A stretch of DNA of 64,000 nucleotides from Schaalia dentiphila ATCC 17982 (GCF_000154225.1 NZ_DS264586.1:278527-342526), one strand, 5' to 3'. Shown: positions 8,970 through 18,045, counted from the stretch's first letter. Notes: generated by a model from the letters alone, not told the origin. A program made the numbers and translations.

Positions 8970-10531
8970 TGTTCCTCCTGCCTTGGTGCCCCGGATTCCT
9001 GAGCCGATCCCGAGGAGTCGGCCACGGCCTCGTCCAGGGGGACGCCGGCCATCATGAGGCCGAGGACGTCGCGGCCCGTGTCCGCAGGGACGATGCCGAC
9101 GATGCGGCCGCGGTACATGACGGCAATGCGGTCGGCCAGTGAGACAACCTCGTCAAGCTCCGAGGAGATGAGCAGGACCGCGCAGCCCTGGTCCCGCACA
9201 TCCACGATCCTGCGATGAATGAACTCGATCGAGCCGACATCGACGCCGCGCGTCGGCTGATTGGCGACCAGCAGTGTCAGGTCACGCGACATCTCACGGG
9301 CCACGACGACCTTCTGCTGATTGCCGCCCGACAGAGAGGAGACTGGGTCCTCGATCGACGTCAGACGGATGTCGTATTCCGTCTCCTTCTCGCGGGCGTT
9401 GCGCGCGATTGCGCCGCGCTTGAGGGAACCCGCAGCCGAGAAGGAGGAGGAGCGGAACTGGTCGAGCACCAGGTTGTCCGCGATCGAAAACGAGGCGATG
9501 ATGCCGTCCGTCGAACGGTCCTCGGGGATGAAACCGACTCCCGCGTCCAGGGACTCGCGAGGCCTCGCGCGGGTAATGTCCGCGTCCTCGAGCCGGATCA
9601 CACCGCTGTCGGGGGTGCGCAGGCCCAGGATCACCTCGGCGAGCTCAGTCTGGCCGTTCCCCTGTACGCCGGCGACCGCCAGAATCTCTCCCTGACGAAC
9701 GTCGAAAGACACGTGGTCGAGGAGGGGAACGCCCCCCGAGCCGAGCAGGGACACATCCTCGAAGGCCAGGCCGCCGCCAGCGGGACGCGCGGGTTCCTTC
9801 TCCACGCGCATGAGCACCTCGCGCCCAACCATCTGCGTGGCCAGCGAGGCCTCGGAATCGCTCGGGGACGCGTGCCCCACAACCCGACCGCGGCGAATGA
9901 CCGTGATCTCGTCGGCGACCACGCGCACCTCGCGCAGCTTGTGGGTGATGAACACGATCGAGGTCCCAGCATCGGCGAGCTGACGCATGATCGTCATCAG
10001 CTCGTCCGTTTCCTGCGGGGTGAGCACCGCGGTTGGTTCATCGAGAATGAGGACCTTTGCCCGGCGCGACAGGGCCTTGACGATCTCCACGCGCTGTTGG
10101 GCGCCCACCGGCAGATCCTCAATGAGGGCGTCGGGGTCCAGGTCGAAGCCGAAACGCGCCGAGACCTCACGCACCGTCTGGCGGGCGCGCTCGCGACTGA
10201 TAATCCCGGCAGGGCCGGTCGGCTCGAAGCCCAGTGCGATCGACTCGGCGACCGTGAAGACGGGGATGAGCATGAAGTGCTGGTGCACCATGCCGATGCC
10301 CGCCGCGACCGCGTCGCCGGGGCCCTTGAACGTCACGGGCTCGCCGTCGATGAGGATCTGCCCCTCGTCGGGGGCATGCATCCCGTACAGGACGTTCATG
10401 AGCGTGGACTTGCCCGCGCCATTCTCTCCCAGCAGGGCGTGAATATGCCCCTCCTCGATCGTTAAGTCAATCGAGTCGTTGGCGATGAGGGGACCAAACC
10501 TCTTCGTGATCCCCCGCAACTCTAATTTCAT
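8966..10531 (-). CDS. Nucleoside ABC transporter ATPase, two fused ABC domains
   Basis: The 521-residue protein holds two nucleotide-binding domains, as usual for BMP-type importers. Domain 1 has Walker A GENGAGKST, the Q loop HQHFML, the signature LPVGAQQRVEI and Walker B ILDEPTAVL. Domain 2 has a degenerate P-loop (GVQGNGQTEL, without the GKS/T) and an intact signature LSGGNQQKVVVAREM. One competent and one degenerate site is normal in this family. It follows the lipoprotein gene after a hairpin (10578-10615), which may set a higher level of the binding protein than of the ATPase. Confidence 0.93.
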   Translation of the reverse strand: MKLELRGITKRFGPLIANDSIDLTIEEGHIHALLGENGAGKSTLMNVLYGMHAPDEGQILIDGEPVTFKGPGDAVAAGIGMVHQHFMLIPVFTVAESIALGFEPTGPAGIISRERARQTVREVSARFGFDLDPDALIEDLPVGAQQRVEIVKALSRRAKVLILDEPTAVLTPQETDELMTIMRQLADAGTSIVFITHKLREVRVVADEITVIRRGRVVGHASPSDSEASLATQMVGREVLMRVEKEPARPAGGGLAFEDVSLLGSGGVPLLDHVSFDVRQGEILAVAGVQGNGQTELAEVILGLRTPDSGVIRLEDADITRARPRESLDAGVGFIPEDRSTDGIIASFSIADNLVLDQFRSSSFSAAGSLKRGAIARNAREKETEYDIRLTSIEDPVSSLSGGNQQKVVVAREMSRDLTLLVANQPTRGVDVGSIEFIHRRIVDVRDQGCAVLLISSELDEVVSLADRIAVMYRGRIVGIVPADTGRDVLGLMMAGVPLDEAVADSSGSAQESGAPRQEEQ

Positions 10532-10577
10532 ACCTTCGACCTTCCCCAGCAGGTGGGCGCACCCCGCCCCGATGCTC

Positions 10578-10615
10578 GTGTAGGGCTGGCAGCGTCACCG
10601 CCACCAGCCCCACAC
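10578..10615 (-). terminator. Intra-operon hairpin between lipoprotein and ATPase genes
   Basis: Twelve-base arms GTGTAGGGCTGG and CCAGCCCCACAC pair with one mismatch. There is no T-run, so partial termination or 3'-end protection of the upstream lipoprotein message is more likely than full termination. Confidence 0.5.
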
Positions 10616-10623
10616 GCGTCGCA

Positions 10624-11718
10624 TCACTTCGGGGCGTTCTGCGATTCGATGACGAGCTTGCCGGACTTGATGTCGTCCGTGAGCTTGGTCAGGTCCGCCT
10701 TGAGTTCCGCGGACACCTTGTCGTCGAAATCGTGGAACGGGGCGATCGAGACACCGCCGTTGGCCAGCGTGCCCACGTACGGGGTCGAGCTGAACTTGCC
10801 GTTCACCGAGTCCTGGATCGCCTGCTCGACAGAGGCACCGATCTCCTTCATGACCGAGGTCAGCACGATCGAGGAGTAGTCGGGGTTGGCCTCGTACCAG
10901 TCGGAGTCAACGCCGATGATCCAGGTGTTTCCATCCGCCTTGGCGGCAGCCGCAGCGCCCAGGCCGACCGGGCCCGCGACGGGCATGATGATGTCCGCGC
11001 CCTGGGAGATGAACTGCTGCGCCTGCTCCTTGCCGAGCGTCTGATCGTCGAAGGACTGCGTGAAGGAGCCGTTCTGCGTGGCCTTGTCCCAGCCGAGCAG
11101 CTGCACGTTCGTGCCCTTGGCCTTGTTGTATGCCGCGACGCCGTCAGCGAAGCCATCCATGAACACCGTCACCGAGGGGATCTGGATACCGCCGAAGGTG
11201 GCGACCTTGCCGGTCTTGGTCATGCCCGCGGCCACGTAGCCTGCCAGGTAGGCGGCCTCAGCGGTGTTGAACAGCAGCGGACGCGCGTTGTCCAGCGTCA
11301 CCGTGTTGTTGTTACCGTCGTTGAAGCTGGAGTCGATGAGGGCGTAGTGCACGTCCTTGTTCTCGTCGGCGGAGGTGTGGACGGCCTTCTCCAGGTTGAA
11401 TCCGACGCCGATGATCAGGTTGCAGCCGTCGGAGACCATGGACTCAACGTTCGGGTTGAAGTCCGCGTCCGAGTTGGACTCGGCCGTGTTGATCTGGATT
11501 CCGAGGCTCGTCTGGGAGGCCTTGAGGCCCTCGTAAGCGGACTCGTTGAAGGACTTGTCGTCCCAGCCGCCGGCGTCAGAGACCGCGCAGGCCTTGAACG
11601 AGGTGGCATCCTTCGCCCCGCCGGACTGGCTGGTGGCGGTTCCTCCGCCGCCGCCACAGCCGGCCAAGGCGAGCGTTGCAACTCCCGCAGCGGCGAGGAG
11701 CTTCGTGAGGTGCTTCAT
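10624..11718 (-). CDS. BMP-family nucleoside-binding lipoprotein
   Basis: The 364-residue protein has a lipoprotein signal peptide, MKHLTKLLAAAGVATLALAG, followed by the lipid-modified cysteine. A glycine-rich linker follows, then a BMP (PnrA/BmpA-like) domain. Family segments include DAGGWDDKSFNESAYEGL near the start of the mature domain, GCNLIIGVGFNLE, and GADIIMPVAGPVGLGAAAAA. The start at 11718 has GGAGGA upstream; an in-frame ATG at 11814 would add residues before the signal peptide and is rejected. It captures nucleosides at the cell surface for the two permeases. It is the first gene of the transporter operon, next to the 5'-nucleotidase that would produce its ligands. Confidence 0.92.
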   Translation of the reverse strand: MKHLTKLLAAAGVATLALAGCGGGGGTATSQSGGAKDATSFKACAVSDAGGWDDKSFNESAYEGLKASQTSLGIQINTAESNSDADFNPNVESMVSDGCNLIIGVGFNLEKAVHTSADENKDVHYALIDSSFNDGNNNTVTLDNARPLLFNTAEAAYLAGYVAAGMTKTGKVATFGGIQIPSVTVFMDGFADGVAAYNKAKGTNVQLLGWDKATQNGSFTQSFDDQTLGKEQAQQFISQGADIIMPVAGPVGLGAAAAAKADGNTWIIGVDSDWYEANPDYSSIVLTSVMKEIGASVEQAIQDSVNGKFSSTPYVGTLANGGVSIAPFHDFDDKVSAELKADLTKLTDDIKSGKLVIESQNAPK

Positions 11719-11801
11719 GAGTGTTTTCCTCCGTTGATGTGGATTCTTCCTTGATCCGGTGGCGGCGTGGGCCGCGGATCGTGTCCACGCAGCCGATGCG
11801 C

Positions 11802-11866
11802 GAACATTTGTCATGATCGACTTTTACGTCTGATCCGAGTCTCCCGCGCCGCCACCGGCGTGTCAA
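11802..11866 (-). promoter_or_regulatory. Control region of the nucleoside transporter operon
   Basis: The plus-strand 12-mer GAACATTTGTCA at 11802-11813 is identical to half of the dyad upstream of deoD. A minus-strand TTGACA (11866-11861) followed after 17 bases by GAGACT is a weak promoter candidate just past the 5'-nucleotidase stop codon. The second half of the dyad is poorly conserved here. Confidence 0.4.
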
Positions 11867-11872
11867 GAACAA

Positions 11873-14152
11873 CTAGTTCTCACTTTGGTAACGATTCGCA
11901 CGTCGACGAGCGAGAACCCCCGCGCCGCCGATCGCGGCGATGGCCGCCGCGCCGAGCAGCGCCTCGGCGTAGGCACCGGTGCGGGCCAGCCCGCCCCGCT
12001 TAGCACTCGGGCTGGGCGAGGCGGAGGGCGTCGGAGCACTCGGCGTCGCGTCACCACCGGCGTCGGGGGTCGGGGACGGCTGGGCGGCACTGTCTCCGGC
12101 GCAGGTCACGGGGATCGTGAGGCCATCCCCGGCCTCGACGACCGTCGCGAAGTCGGTGGCGACCGTGACAGGGACGTTCACGACCTCGCCGGCCGCCTTG
12201 CCCTCGCAGGCACCCACGACCGTCACGTCCACGCTCGCCTGTCCCGCGCCATCCGTCGTGATGACCGAGGCGGCGTCGGAGGCGTGCGCGTCCACGAGGG
12301 AGTTGTCGACCTCGGCCACGGCCTGCGCTCCCCCGGCGCTCACGCGCACTTTCGAGGTGATGGAGGGCCCCTCGGAGAAGGACAGGCCGCGCAGCGGAAT
12401 CGTCACCGTCGAGCCGTCGGCCACCGCTTCGGTGGGCAGGGTCAGGCCGATGGAGGACTTGGCCTCGCGCGGGCTCAGCCCTCCCTCAGCCTGGACCGAA
12501 CGGGCCCGGCCTCCCGAGTGCGCGCCCAGATAGGCGTTGAAGGAATCGCGGTCCAGGTTGCCGTTCGTCGTGGCAGCTCCCCCGCGGGTCAGGGCCTCGA
12601 AGGAGTCGCCACCCTCCAGCAGGAAGGACACGGAGCCGACCGTGTACGTCGCGTCGGCCTTCAGCGGCTCACCGTTGATCGTCACCGACGTGATGCGCTG
12701 GCCATAGGGTTTGGCTGGGTCGTAGGTGTATCGCACGTTCGAGGAGAGGCCCAGCTTGAGCATCGGCCTGGAGTTCTGTGAGTTCAGGTCCGTCTTCCAC
12801 TGCTGCTCGAGCGCGTCCTTGACGTCCGATCCCTTCAGGGTGACGTATCCCAGCTCATCGGAGAAAGGCATGACCTCATACGTCTGCGCGTAGGTGATCG
12901 TGCCGTCCTCGTTCGGCACCAGGTCGGCACGCAGGCCGCCCGCCATGATCATGCCGATGTCAACGCTCTTTCCATCCGGGGTCAGGATCGTTTCGCGCAG
13001 GGAATCCGCCACCAGGTCGCCCAGGGAGGATTCGATGCCTCGGTTCGATCCGGGGTCCGTGGCCCCCTCGGGCGTCGTAAAGACGCCGCGCCTGAAGGCC
13101 TCTGTGTAGCCCGTAGCGACGACGCGCTTCCCGGCTTCCTTCGAGTCGGACTCAGCTTGGTCGACGATCGCCTGGGTGTCGGGGTCCGAGCCGCACTGGG
13201 CAACCTCTGCGGCCGGAATGAGGATCGAGTCAGCACTCGTGACCTGACGCGTCACGGGATCGATCGTCAGACGGATGAGTCCCAGATTGTCCGTGTATGA
13301 GCCCGACGCGATACCCGCCAGCAGGGGGTTGGCCGAGTCGAAACGCTCGTGGGAGTTGACGTGGTCGAACTCGTAGGGCACGTGCGTATCCCCGCCCATC
13401 AGACCGTCGACGTCCTTGCCGACCTTCGTGTAGTTGTTCTTCACGTCGTCGTCGAGCATCGCAATGACGACGTCGGCCTTCCCACTGCCCTTGAGCTCGG
13501 CTGCCAGGTCATTGATGCGCTTGATGGGGTCCGTGAAGGTCAGGCCGGCCGTCGTTCCAGGACTGAGTTTGTAGGGAACGTCCTGAGCGATCGCGCCGAT
13601 AAAAGCTACCTTCATGCCCGACGGTGACGTCCACAGCTTGTAGTCCCCGAGGTAGGGCGTGCCGTCCCCGTAGGTACCCATGCCCTCGATGTTGGCTCCC
13701 AGGTACGGGAAGGTGGCCTGCACGAACTCGCTCGGGTTGGAGCCGTCTACGCGCTGCTTGAAGACAGCCTGCCCCATGTCCAGCTCGTGGTTGCCGATCG
13801 TCGAGGCCAGCGGATCCATCGTGTTGAGGGCCGCGATGGTCGGGTTGTCCTTCAGCGCGCCGGAGATGTAGGGGGACGCGCCGATATTGTCGCCCAGCAG
13901 AGTGAACGAGGAATTGGGGTTCGTCGCGCGTGCCTTCTTCAGGTAGCAGTTCATCGCGGGCAGCCCCGCCTCGCGCACTGTGCCCTTCTTGGCGACCTGC
14001 TGGATGTGTCCGTGCACGTCCGTGAGGTTGTAGAGGTCCAGGGTGATCGGCGCGTCGGCACCTGGCGGAGCCGCGAGCGCGGCAGCCGGCAGGGAGGCCA
14101 GGGTCAGGGCGGCCGCCGAAGCGAGGGCGAGGCGTGTCCATGGTCTGCGCAT
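11873..14152 (-). CDS. Secreted, cell-wall-anchored 5'-nucleotidase / metallophosphatase (UshA/AdsA-like)
   Basis: The 759-residue protein has a signal peptide (about residues 1-27, ending LPAAALA) and a metallophosphatase domain with NLTDVHGHI, LGDNIG and IGNHELDMG. The 5'-nucleotidase C-terminal domain includes GGLRADL and FLLEGGDSFEAL. A proline/serine-rich linker follows, then an LARTG motif at about residues 722-726, a hydrophobic stretch and a basic tail. That is a sortase signal of the LAXTG type preferred by class E sortases. The role is dephosphorylation of extracellular (d)NMPs to nucleosides. The start at 14152 has GAAAGGAA upstream. It is 68 bases downstream of the nuclease gene and upstream of the transporter. 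Confidence 0.9.
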   Translation of the reverse strand: MRRPWTRLALASAAALTLASLPAAALAAPPGADAPITLDLYNLTDVHGHIQQVAKKGTVREAGLPAMNCYLKKARATNPNSSFTLLGDNIGASPYISGALKDNPTIAALNTMDPLASTIGNHELDMGQAVFKQRVDGSNPSEFVQATFPYLGANIEGMGTYGDGTPYLGDYKLWTSPSGMKVAFIGAIAQDVPYKLSPGTTAGLTFTDPIKRINDLAAELKGSGKADVVIAMLDDDVKNNYTKVGKDVDGLMGGDTHVPYEFDHVNSHERFDSANPLLAGIASGSYTDNLGLIRLTIDPVTRQVTSADSILIPAAEVAQCGSDPDTQAIVDQAESDSKEAGKRVVATGYTEAFRRGVFTTPEGATDPGSNRGIESSLGDLVADSLRETILTPDGKSVDIGMIMAGGLRADLVPNEDGTITYAQTYEVMPFSDELGYVTLKGSDVKDALEQQWKTDLNSQNSRPMLKLGLSSNVRYTYDPAKPYGQRITSVTINGEPLKADATYTVGSVSFLLEGGDSFEALTRGGAATTNGNLDRDSFNAYLGAHSGGRARSVQAEGGLSPREAKSSIGLTLPTEAVADGSTVTIPLRGLSFSEGPSITSKVRVSAGGAQAVAEVDNSLVDAHASDAASVITTDGAGQASVDVTVVGACEGKAAGEVVNVPVTVATDFATVVEAGDGLTIPVTCAGDSAAQPSPTPDAGGDATPSAPTPSASPSPSAKRGGLARTGAYAEALLGAAAIAAIGGAGVLARRRANRYQSEN

Positions 14153-14220
14153 GGGTGTGTTCCTTTCATCGGTGCGGTGTCGGTGCCGCATCCTGGGTGG
14201 TGGGTTTGACGTGCCCGGTG

Positions 14221-16626
14221 TCAGCCGCGGCGACGGGTACGGCGCGAGAGAACCATAAGTCCACCTCCCGCCGCGGCGAGGATGATCCCGAGGCCGATCG
14301 CCCGGTCGGTGTCCGAGCCGGTGCGCGGAAGGCCGCCCACCGTCGCGGCGCGCGTGTGCGTCTTTCGGGACGAGGCCGGGGCCGCCCTCGAGGGAGCCGG
14401 CGCGGGGGACGCGGACGGGTCTGCGGAGGGTTCAGCGCTCGGTGAGGGGGACGCACTGGGCGATGTTGTCGGCGCGGCGGAAGGCTCGGCGCTCGGCATC
14501 GGGGCCGGGGTGTGCCCACCGAGGAGGGTGAGTCCGATGATCTCGGGGTTGTGGTCCGAGGAGCGGTAGGGGTTGTCGGCCTCGACGGCCAGGTGGGCGT
14601 TCATACCGGCCCTCGAGTATTCGAAGGCGATGGACTCCTGAGCGTTGATGGCCCAGCTGGTGACCCCCGCGAGGAGCGGCTTCGCGGCCGCGTTGGCGAA
14701 GACATGATCGAGGGATCCGGAGCGTCCCGCGTAGACGTAGGAGGCCTCGCCCGCGCCGGAGACGCGCTCCCATCCCGCGGCCTCGAGGGCCTTGATCGGG
14801 TCCTCCTGCGAGTAGGAGTTGAAGTCACCCACGAGCAGGGTCGGCTTGTCCGCAAATCGGGCGGCGAAGGAGGCCAAGGCGCCCGCCTGGGCGACACGGA
14901 TCGCATTCGCGTTTCCTTGCCCATCCCCGCTATCAACGTTTCCGGCAGGAGCGCCCTCGGGCACGGATCCCTTCGACTTGAAGTGGTTGGCTACGACGAC
15001 GAAGGAGGCGGGCGCGGATCTCTCCCCCGCGACCCGCGCGAACTCTTGGGCGAGGGGCTGTCGCGCCAGTCCCGTGAATGCCGGGTCGTCGTGGATCAGC
15101 GAGGGGCCGACGGGAGCCACGGTCGCGGGCTTGTAGATGAAGGCGACGCGGATGACGTCCTCGGCCTCGGGAACTGCCTGGGGCGAAGGCACGTACGCCC
15201 ACGTTCCCGCGCCCGCGTCCTTGTTGAGTGCCTCGACGAGGCGGGCGAGGGACGCGTCGCGGTCCGTCCCCACGCCCACGGCGACAGGGTTTTCAATCTC
15301 TTCGAGGGCAACCACATCGGCACCCAACGCATTGATCGCGGCAACAATCTTCGCCTCCTGGTTCGCAAAGGCCTCGCGCGAGAACGCGCCGCGCACCTTG
15401 CACTTCTTGGCCGTCACGAAGGCACCCGTACGGTCCGGGTAACCCGAGCAACCGGACTCGTCAACTCCCAGGTCTGAGAAGTAGTTGAGAACGTTGAACG
15501 TAGCCACGCGGGTGTCCCCGCCGACCGTGGGGACACCCGGCCTGTTCCCCGTGATGGTCACGGGGCTGCGATCGGGGTGTGCGGCGACCATCGCGGTCGG
15601 CTGGAAGACGGTGGTCCCGTGTCGGGTTTCGAGAACGACGGGAGCGTCGAAGGCGACGTGGTAGCCGACGCGGGCCGGTGCCCCGTTCGCCAGGTAAGCG
15701 TAGGCCACCTCGGTGGCGGCCCCCTTCAGCAGGTTCGTATTGGTGCCGTCGTCGAGCGCGATCGCGCGGGCCGCGTTGGCGGCCTCGTAGTCACGGGCGG
15801 CCTGCCCGGGAGCCACCACGTCCGTGGCCGAGCGCAGCGGGCTCTCACCCGGGGTGAGGGTCAGGGTGCCGTATTGGTTCGTCTGGTAGTTGTCGGTAAT
15901 GGTCCACGTGCCCTGGGGTGCGAGGAGCATGGATTCGTAAGCCTCGGCCTCGCTCGGCGAGGGCACCTGAGTGAGCGGGGTGGGGGTCGGTGCTGCACAG
16001 CCTTCCACCGTATTCACGACGGTCGCGGCCAGCTGGGTGAGGCTCTGGGGGTTGCCCTTCGCACTCGTCGCGGGGAACTCACCGACCATGCCGGTGACGC
16101 GCACGCAGGTGCCCGGGGCCGGGATCTCGCCTTTCTTGCCCGCGTAGACGAAGAGGCCGTCGGAGCGTGTGCGCCCCGGCTCCCACGCGCCGCCCGATCC
16201 GGGGGTCTGGATCGTGTAGCCGTCCAAGGTCGCACCCAGCCCGGATTCAGAGGCCGGGTACGCGGCCGTCACGACGCCGAGAGTCGTGACTGTGGCCCCC
16301 GCCATCGCGGAATCGTCTCCCTCGCCCACTGCCTGGATATCGGGGATCGGCGTATCGACGAGGCCGGGGCCGGTCTCGCCCGATTGCGCGGATCCCTCGG
16401 GGAGGGAAGTCTCCGCCGGCTGCGTCGGTTGAACAGGCTGCGCAGCGGCCGACTGGGGTTGCGCCGCATCAGCCTGCGACACTCCCGGCCATCCCGACTG
16501 CGTTACCTGACCGGACTGCGCGGAATCCGACCGGTGCGCATCGACCGCCCACGACGCGGGTACAAGCCCCGCCGCGGACAGCGCAAGCGCGCCGAACACA
16601 GCTAGTGTTCGTGTCCCGTACCTCAT
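14221..16626 (-). CDS. Cell-wall-anchored extracellular nuclease, ExeM/NucH family
   Basis: The 801-residue protein begins with a signal peptide (MRYGTRTLAVFGALALSAAG). An OB-fold-like region follows (about 100-200; VTTLGVVTAAYP, TCVRVTGMVGEF), as in ExeM/NucH nucleases. The endonuclease/exonuclease/phosphatase domain (about 365-700) contains TRVATFNVLNYF, ADVVALEEIENP, VVANHFKSKG, LLVGDFNSYSQEDP and RSSDHNPEI. A serine/proline/alanine linker leads to LPRTG (about 766-770), a hydrophobic helix and a basic tail, a canonical sortase signal. It would degrade extracellular DNA or RNA at the cell surface. The start at 16626 has AGAGGAT upstream. It is the first step of the scavenging locus. Confidence 0.92.
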   Translation of the reverse strand: MRYGTRTLAVFGALALSAAGLVPASWAVDAHRSDSAQSGQVTQSGWPGVSQADAAQPQSAAAQPVQPTQPAETSLPEGSAQSGETGPGLVDTPIPDIQAVGEGDDSAMAGATVTTLGVVTAAYPASESGLGATLDGYTIQTPGSGGAWEPGRTRSDGLFVYAGKKGEIPAPGTCVRVTGMVGEFPATSAKGNPQSLTQLAATVVNTVEGCAAPTPTPLTQVPSPSEAEAYESMLLAPQGTWTITDNYQTNQYGTLTLTPGESPLRSATDVVAPGQAARDYEAANAARAIALDDGTNTNLLKGAATEVAYAYLANGAPARVGYHVAFDAPVVLETRHGTTVFQPTAMVAAHPDRSPVTITGNRPGVPTVGGDTRVATFNVLNYFSDLGVDESGCSGYPDRTGAFVTAKKCKVRGAFSREAFANQEAKIVAAINALGADVVALEEIENPVAVGVGTDRDASLARLVEALNKDAGAGTWAYVPSPQAVPEAEDVIRVAFIYKPATVAPVGPSLIHDDPAFTGLARQPLAQEFARVAGERSAPASFVVVANHFKSKGSVPEGAPAGNVDSGDGQGNANAIRVAQAGALASFAARFADKPTLLVGDFNSYSQEDPIKALEAAGWERVSGAGEASYVYAGRSGSLDHVFANAAAKPLLAGVTSWAINAQESIAFEYSRAGMNAHLAVEADNPYRSSDHNPEIIGLTLLGGHTPAPMPSAEPSAAPTTSPSASPSPSAEPSADPSASPAPAPSRAAPASSRKTHTRAATVGGLPRTGSDTDRAIGLGIILAAAGGGLMVLSRRTRRRG

Positions 16627-16840
16627 CGGGATATCCTCTCAACCTCGCCTCACCGTGAGGGGCCGACGAGCCCCGTACCGTAGGCGTCTTTACCAACGGC
16701 AACACGAGTTATAACAAGTGTAACGTCGTGCGCATACGTGCGGAAGCGATTGAGAACATTCCCTGAAATACAAGCCTTCGTCGGGAGCACACACACGAGC
16801 GCACGGCCGCCCCGGCCTCGTCACGCTCAGTGAGCGCGAG
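16627..16840. other. Intergenic control region upstream of the nuclease
   Basis: This 214-base stretch separates guaB3 from the nuclease gene; both are transcribed leftward. It holds an AT-rich TTATAAC stretch (about 16708-16716) that could serve as a -10 region for the nuclease and a small CCTCAC/GTGAGG inverted repeat near 16648-16660. No small gene was found. Confidence 0.4.
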
Positions 16841-17965
16841 TCAGGACGCCGAGTACGGGGAGACGACCACCTGGGCGCGCTGGAGGTCCTTGACCTCCGA
16901 ATATCCCGTCGAGGCCATAGTCCGCTTGAGGGCGCCCACGAAGTTCAGGGAGCCGTCGGCGCGCGTCGAGGGGCCGTAGAGGATCTGCTCGAGCGTGCCC
17001 GTCGTGCCAACGTGGACGCGCTGGCCACGCGGCATGTCCGGGTGGGTCGCCTCCGACCCCCAGTGCCAGCCGCGTCCCGGAGCCTCCTCCGCGCGGGCGA
17101 TGGCGGCACCGAGCATAACGGCATCCGCGCCGCACGCGATCGCGCGCGACAGGTCGCCGCTGCGACCAATGCCGCCGTCGGCGATGACGTGCACGTAGCG
17201 GCCGCCGGACTCGTCCATGTAGTCGCGCCTGGCAGCGGCCACGTCCGCAATCGCGGTCGCCATGGGCGCGTGCACGCCCAGGGACTGGCGCGTCGAGTGG
17301 GCCGCTCCCCCACCAAAGCCGACGAGGACGCCCGCCGCGCCCGTTCGCATCAGGTGCAGGGCCGCCGTATCCGTGCAGACGCCGCCCACGATGACAGGGA
17401 CGTCCAGCTCGTAGATGAAGCGCTTGAGGTTGAGGGGCTCGCGGCGCGAGGACACGTGCTCGGCAGACACGGTCGAGCCGCGAATGATGAACAGGTCGAC
17501 GCCCGCGTCCACGACCGCGCGCCAGTACTTCTGCACGCGCTGGGGCGAGAGCTTGCCGGCGACGACCACGCCGGCCTCGCGCAGCTGCTTGAGACGCGCG
17601 GTGATCAGCGAGGGCTTGATCGGCTCGGAGTAGACACGCTGAAGGGTCGCGATCGACTCCTCTTCACCCAGGTGAGCGATGCGGTCGAGGATCGGCGTGG
17701 GGTCCTCGTAGCGGGTCCACAGGCCGTCCAGGTCGAGCACGCCGATGCCACCGAGACGACCGAAAGCAATCGCGGTCTCCGGGCTCATCACCGAGTCCAT
17801 CGGGGCGGCCATCAGGGGGATATCGACGTGGTAGGCGTCGATCTGCCAGCCAACGTTGACATCCTCGGGATCACGGGTGCGCCGCGAGGGCACGAGGGCG
17901 ATATCGTCCAGCGTGTAGGCGCGGCGTCCGCGCTTGCCACGACCGATTTCCACTTCGTCGCTCAT
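16841..17965 (-). CDS. guaB3: GuaB3-family IMP dehydrogenase-related protein
   Basis: The 374-residue protein has the IMPDH/GMPR barrel without CBS domains. Its N-terminus (MSDEVEIGRGKRGRRAYTLD) and the segment PLMAAPMDSVMSP mark the GuaB3 group of actinobacteria and cyanobacteria. The phosphate site IADGGIGRSGDLSRAI and AVMLG segment are present. At the place where GuaB has its catalytic cysteine (SICTTR), this protein reads AAHSTR, with histidine 223. It may therefore not form the thioimidate intermediate. A TAGAAT hexamer (17972-17977) six bases before the ATG and no Shine-Dalgarno sequence suggest a leaderless message. It is distinct from the true guaB at 20286-21809. Confidence 0.9.
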   Translation of the reverse strand: MSDEVEIGRGKRGRRAYTLDDIALVPSRRTRDPEDVNVGWQIDAYHVDIPLMAAPMDSVMSPETAIAFGRLGGIGVLDLDGLWTRYEDPTPILDRIAHLGEEESIATLQRVYSEPIKPSLITARLKQLREAGVVVAGKLSPQRVQKYWRAVVDAGVDLFIIRGSTVSAEHVSSRREPLNLKRFIYELDVPVIVGGVCTDTAALHLMRTGAAGVLVGFGGGAAHSTRQSLGVHAPMATAIADVAAARRDYMDESGGRYVHVIADGGIGRSGDLSRAIACGADAVMLGAAIARAEEAPGRGWHWGSEATHPDMPRGQRVHVGTTGTLEQILYGPSTRADGSLNFVGALKRTMASTGYSEVKDLQRAQVVVSPYSAS

Positions 17966-18045
17966 GACCCGATTCTACTGCCTCCGGGACGCAGATGTGC
18001 CCACCCTCTGCCACACTGGAGTCACCGGCAAGGCTAGGAGCAATC

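Noticed and set aside
8966..10531. Degenerate second P-loop of the ABC ATPase as a mutation
   Set aside because: BMP-type and sugar importers with fused ABC domains normally have one degenerate site, so this is expected.
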